Of a stretch of DNA of 64,000 bases, positions 61,347-64,000 are shown one piece after another. The DNA lies in contig NZ_SOZE01000001.1 of assembly GCF_004519315.1 (NCBI RefSeq), forward strand, positions 186,001 through 250,000, read 5' to 3'. Position 1 is the stretch's first letter. The number at the start of each line of letters is the position of its first letter. Made by a program: the position numbers and the translations under genes. This DNA is from Mucilaginibacter psychrotolerans (GTDB taxonomy: Bacteria; Bacteroidota; Bacteroidia; Sphingobacteriales; Sphingobacteriaceae). The notes beneath the pieces were generated by a model, which had not been told where the DNA came from, made no database searches, and saw nothing but the letters and a program-made list of their open reading frames with translations.

Positions 61347-61595
61347 ATGGAATTTTCTGAAAGCAGATACCAACACACAGGCACATTGGGGTTTATGTAT
61401 GACAGGCTTTTTTTGCAAGGCCCGATAGAAGAAGATGACGAAGTTTTAGAGGGCGACTGGTACGATGAAGAGGACGAAGACTTTGACGACCAGGTAGAAG
61501 ACCGGGACGAAATGCACCAAATACGCGTTGGCGATGATGTGCGCGAACCCGACCCGGAAGATGATGACCATTTGCCGGACGACGATTTGCAATAG
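61347..61595 (+). CDS. Small very acidic protein
   Basis: From the ATG at 61347 the 82-residue product starts MEFSESRYQHTGTLGFMYDRLFLQGPIEEDDEVLEG and then consists largely of Asp and Glu (residues ~40-82, ending PDDDLQ). The acidic tail could mimic nucleic acid or bind a basic partner; no function is known. An in-frame alternative start at 61263, preceded by an excellent Shine-Dalgarno, would add 28 residues (MNICERFITRPQKTNSLFKR...). Confidence 0.72.
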   Translation: MEFSESRYQHTGTLGFMYDRLFLQGPIEEDDEVLEGDWYDEEDEDFDDQVEDRDEMHQIRVGDDVREPDPEDDDHLPDDDLQ

Positions 61596-61611
61596 ATTTT
61601 TTTGGCTTGAT

Positions 61612-62748
61612 TTATCTAAACCCGCTAAACATGTTGTGGAACATTCCTTCCATCATGCTTTGCTGCACAATATCTTTTATCATGCTCACCTGATCTTTAA
61701 ACCATCCTTTGGGGCGTTTTTTCGACCCCGCCAAATCTGCCTGCATGGCTGCAATTTGTTTTTCCAGAGCCTTACGTCTTGCGGCGTATTTCTGTGGACT
61801 GAATTTGCCGTTTTTGTCAATAAAGTCTGCAATGATAGCTTCGCTGGAAAAATGTATTTCGCCTATAGCGTTCGTTAGTTCACGGAGTTGTTTTTGCAGT
61901 AACTTATTGTACCTTTTTAGCATGTCGTCGGCATTTGCTTCGGCTCCTATTTCGTTGTCTTCCATGTAAGTGATATGGAGTTTTAATAAGCCAAAAAAAT
62001 CGTTTTCCTGGTAGGCTTTGGTTACCAGTTTAATAATCTCGTTTTTTTCGTCCCTTATGTCGGCGTTTATTTCTAGATCCGGATGGAACTTTTTGACTAG
62101 CCCCATGTATATCTTGCGGGCATCTTTTGCAAGTTGTGCGGTTTCATCCGTTTTTTTGGCACTACCCGCTTTCTGTTTTTTCTGCGTGCTGTGTTCTTCT
62201 TCGGCATCTGAAAAATCGCGCTGACGGTTGTTTAAGCTTTCGAAAATTTGATCGCGGTATTGTTCGAAATAGGCTGTTTGTCCTTTTTCTAATATTTCCT
62301 TTGGATCCACCTCAAAGCCAAGTATCTCGCTTAACGAGTTAGCCATCGCTATAACGTCTTCGTCTTCAGCTACATCGTCTATAGAAACGTTCGCGTATTT
62401 TTCATATAGTTTCGACAACAGGGTGTCCTCGTGGCCAAAAATATCAAGCAATTCTTCCAATTCATCGGCCATGTAAGGTTCAATCCATTCGCGGTTAATC
62501 TTGCCTATGCCAATTTCCAAGGCAAGCTCGTCCAGTCGTATAATGTAATCTCGCTTAAGTAAGTGGCTCTGTTTTATTAGCGGTGAAAGTTCGGTATTCA
62601 CTTTGCTGAAGGCCTTGTGCAAAGCTTCTTCTAAATTTATTTTGAATTGCTTTTGCCGCTCAATATCGGCCAGAAGTTTTTCGTATTTTATGTAAGTTTT
62701 AGACCGCTTGGTACTGGTTTGGGTTTTGGGAGCGACAACAGGTTTCAT
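61612..62748 (-). CDS. J-domain-like protein
   Basis: The 378-residue protein is largely helical and charged. An HPD motif in a J-domain-like context is seen (KDARKIYMGLVKKFHPDLEINADIRDEKNEIIKLVTKAYQENDFFGLLKLH, about residues 208-258), so it may stimulate a DnaK-type chaperone. The N-terminal half (IKYEKLLADIERQKQFKINLEEALHKAF) is coiled-coil-like, and the C-terminus is basic and ends MMEGMFHNMFSGFR. No zinc-finger or Gly/Phe region of DnaJ is present. Confidence 0.8.
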   Translation of the reverse strand: MKPVVAPKTQTSTKRSKTYIKYEKLLADIERQKQFKINLEEALHKAFSKVNTELSPLIKQSHLLKRDYIIRLDELALEIGIGKINREWIEPYMADELEELLDIFGHEDTLLSKLYEKYANVSIDDVAEDEDVIAMANSLSEILGFEVDPKEILEKGQTAYFEQYRDQIFESLNNRQRDFSDAEEEHSTQKKQKAGSAKKTDETAQLAKDARKIYMGLVKKFHPDLEINADIRDEKNEIIKLVTKAYQENDFFGLLKLHITYMEDNEIGAEANADDMLKRYNKLLQKQLRELTNAIGEIHFSSEAIIADFIDKNGKFSPQKYAARRKALEKQIAAMQADLAGSKKRPKGWFKDQVSMIKDIVQQSMMEGMFHNMFSGFR

Positions 62749-62773
62749 TAAAATAGGAGGATGGTGTTTATGA

Positions 62774-62781
62774 CAAAAGTA
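62774..62781 (-). promoter_or_regulatory. -7 box TACTTTTG of the J-domain-like gene
   Basis: A perfect TAnnTTTG lies 25 bases before the ATG at 62748 on the minus strand. Confidence 0.6.
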
Positions 62782-62852
62782 ACGTTGTTTTAATATACTT
62801 ATAGATAAGAATTTGCTTCGAATTATTTAGTGTTATCAGTCAGTGGTTTAAA

Positions 62853-63433
62853 TTAAACTTCGGCAAAAACCTCATCAAGCGTTAAAACAAAACCCGGCAA
62901 TATCGGCGTTGTTATCTCATCGCCTATTGTGAGTAGTCTTGATGCCTGATATTTACCGTCGACAAGGCTATATTTCAGAAATGTTTTTTCTTCTGGATGG
63001 ATAATCCAATATTCAGATACCCCGCTTCTTCATACACTTCATATTTATTTTGGAGTTCTTTTTTGTTATTGCCCGGGGATAGTATCTCAACCATAATATC
63101 CGGGGCACCCAAGCATCCGCGGATATCTATTTTCGCAGGGTCGCAAACCACGCAAACATCGGGCTGAACCACGGTGGTAATATCCTTATTATCTGAAAAG
63201 CGTTTCTTCAATCGAACGTCAAAAGGTGCTGAAAAAACTTTGCACGGTTTGCCTTTTAAGTGATTGTATAAGGAATTAAATACCGCACCAAAAATAATTT
63301 GATGTACAGAACCTGGCGCAGGGCTCATTTTAAATATTTTACCCTTAATCAGTTCCAATCGCTCATCAAACGTCCACTTAAGGTAGTCGGCGTAGGTATA
63401 AGTTTTGTTGATATCTAAATCGGATAGCTGCAT
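62853..63433 (-). pseudogene. Uma2-family (DUF820) nuclease, frameshifted
   Basis: The frame from ATG 63433 (MQLSDLDINKTYTYADYLKW) shows the Uma2 pattern: ERLELIKGKIFKMSPAPGSVHQ, then QPDVCVVCDPAKID and APDIMVEILSPGNNKKELQNKYEVYEEAG. At the GGGG run (63020-63023) one G appears to be missing; adding it restores VSEYWIIHPEEKTFLKYSL and the normal C-terminus to a TAA at 62853. As written, the protein ends early at 62975 in a nonsense tail. It could be a sequencing error, a phase-variable site or early decay. Confidence 0.85.
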
Positions 63434-63552
63434 CTCGTTGGCAAATGTTATTTTCAAAGATAAGCGTTTGAAAACAAATACTCCACCGGCCGCACCTGTA
63501 GAAAGTGAATTTCTCTGTTTTTTAATGCCCAATTCTTGCTACCTTTATACCT

Positions 63553-64000
63553 GTGGATAATTTTATTGTTTCGGCACGCAAATACCGCCCGGCTACGTTT
63601 GAAACGGTTGTTGGTCAGCAACATATAACCAATACACTCAAAAACGCCATCAAGAATAATCAGCTGGCGCAGGCATTTTTGTTCTGTGGGCCAAGGGGTG
63701 TGGGCAAAACTACCTGTGCGCGTATCCTGGCCAAAACCATCAACTGCACCAACCTGCAGCCCAATGGCGAGGCCTGCGGTACCTGCGATAGCTGCCGGGC
63801 TTTTACCAACGGTAACTCCTTTAACGTTCATGAACTGGATGCCGCATCAAACAACTCGGTTGATGATATCCGCAGTTTGATAGAGCAGGTGCGTATACCG
63901 CCCCAAGCTGCCAGGTATAAGGTATATATTATAGATGAGGTGCACATGCTTTCGCAGGCTGCGTTCAACGCTTTCCTGAAAACGCTGGAAGAACCACCTA
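63553..64000 (+). CDS. dnaX: DNA polymerase III subunit gamma/tau, 3' end outside window
   Basis: From GTG 63553 the product starts MDNFIVSARKYRPATFETVVGQQHITNTL, and has the Walker A GPRGVGKTT, the zinc-binding Cys set (CTNLQPNGEACGTCDSC) and the Walker B DEVHMLSQAAFNAFLKTLEEPP, where the window ends after about 149 codons. It is the clamp-loader ATPase of the replicative polymerase. A near-consensus -7 box (TACCTTTA) lies six bases before the GTG. Confidence 0.96.
   Translation, partial: MDNFIVSARKYRPATFETVVGQQHITNTLKNAIKNNQLAQAFLFCGPRGVGKTTCARILAKTINCTNLQPNGEACGTCDSCRAFTNGNSFNVHELDAASNNSVDDIRSLIEQVRIPPQAARYKVYIIDEVHMLSQAAFNAFLKTLEEPP

Overview
The window reads as chromosomal DNA from a member of the Bacteroidota, most likely the family Sphingobacteriaceae (Mucilaginibacter/Pedobacter-like). 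The reasons are the type IX secretion set gldKLMN plus a SprE/PorW-type lipoprotein, a DUF4271-hemD pair, an atp operon that lacks atpD and atpC, and many promoters of the Bacteroidota type (TAnnTTTG -7 box) with few Shine-Dalgarno sequences. The genus is inferred from protein character, not from a search.

Layout. 0-6.5 kb: DUF4271 protein (cut by the window edge), hemD, then the gldK-gldL-gldM-gldN operon closed by a strong terminator. 6.5-14.7 kb (minus strand): DUF1275 membrane protein, uvrC, a class A penicillin-binding protein and the large TPR lipoprotein SprE/PorW. 14.8-20.8 kb: F-type ATP synthase operon atpZ-atpI-like-B-E-F-H-A-G, with a terminator-like hairpin after atpE and repeat-rich spacers before atpH and atpG. 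20.8-28.4 kb: a UPF0175/DUF3368 toxin-antitoxin pair, a secreted metalloprotease-like protein, ftcD, a NagB-PIG-L fusion, a 24-codon ORF with its own terminator, a decayed VapBC-type pair and an APC permease. 28.7-47.4 kb: parE, cytidine deaminase, several small secreted or envelope proteins, a PIN/DUF6364 pair, recN, fabI, an esterase, two Crp/Fnr regulators, an ECF sigma factor operon, an AraC regulator and an NmrA-like reductase.

47.5-52.6 kb is visibly more AT-rich and looks acquired: three orphan proteins of unknown or immunity-like type and a NotI-like restriction endonuclease with a C5-cytosine methyltransferase, ending at tRNA-Phe. A terminator resembling the tRNA-Phe terminator lies on the far side of the restriction-modification pair. 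52.9-57.4 kb: two iron-sulfur electron-transfer proteins, and a small GIY-YIG nuclease set between two equal-length (about 201 bp), nested-palindrome repeats. This is the best candidate for an undescribed mobile or repeat-maintenance system. 57.4-59 kb is a graveyard of broken genes (RelE-type toxin and two other remnants). 59-64 kb: mtgA, the rpsF-rpsR-rplI operon, a J-domain-like protein, a frameshifted Uma2-type gene and the start of dnaX.

Two window-wide patterns stand out. First, intergenic gaps carry several families of short-word or palindromic repeats, and at least three of them have entered coding sequence (recN, an Fe-S protein N-terminus, the C-terminus of a secreted protein). Second, in at least seven genes a perfect TAnnTTTG box ends only 3-7 bases before the ATG, which predicts leaderless or nearly leaderless mRNAs. 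All calls come from reading the sequence and family knowledge; no database search was run.
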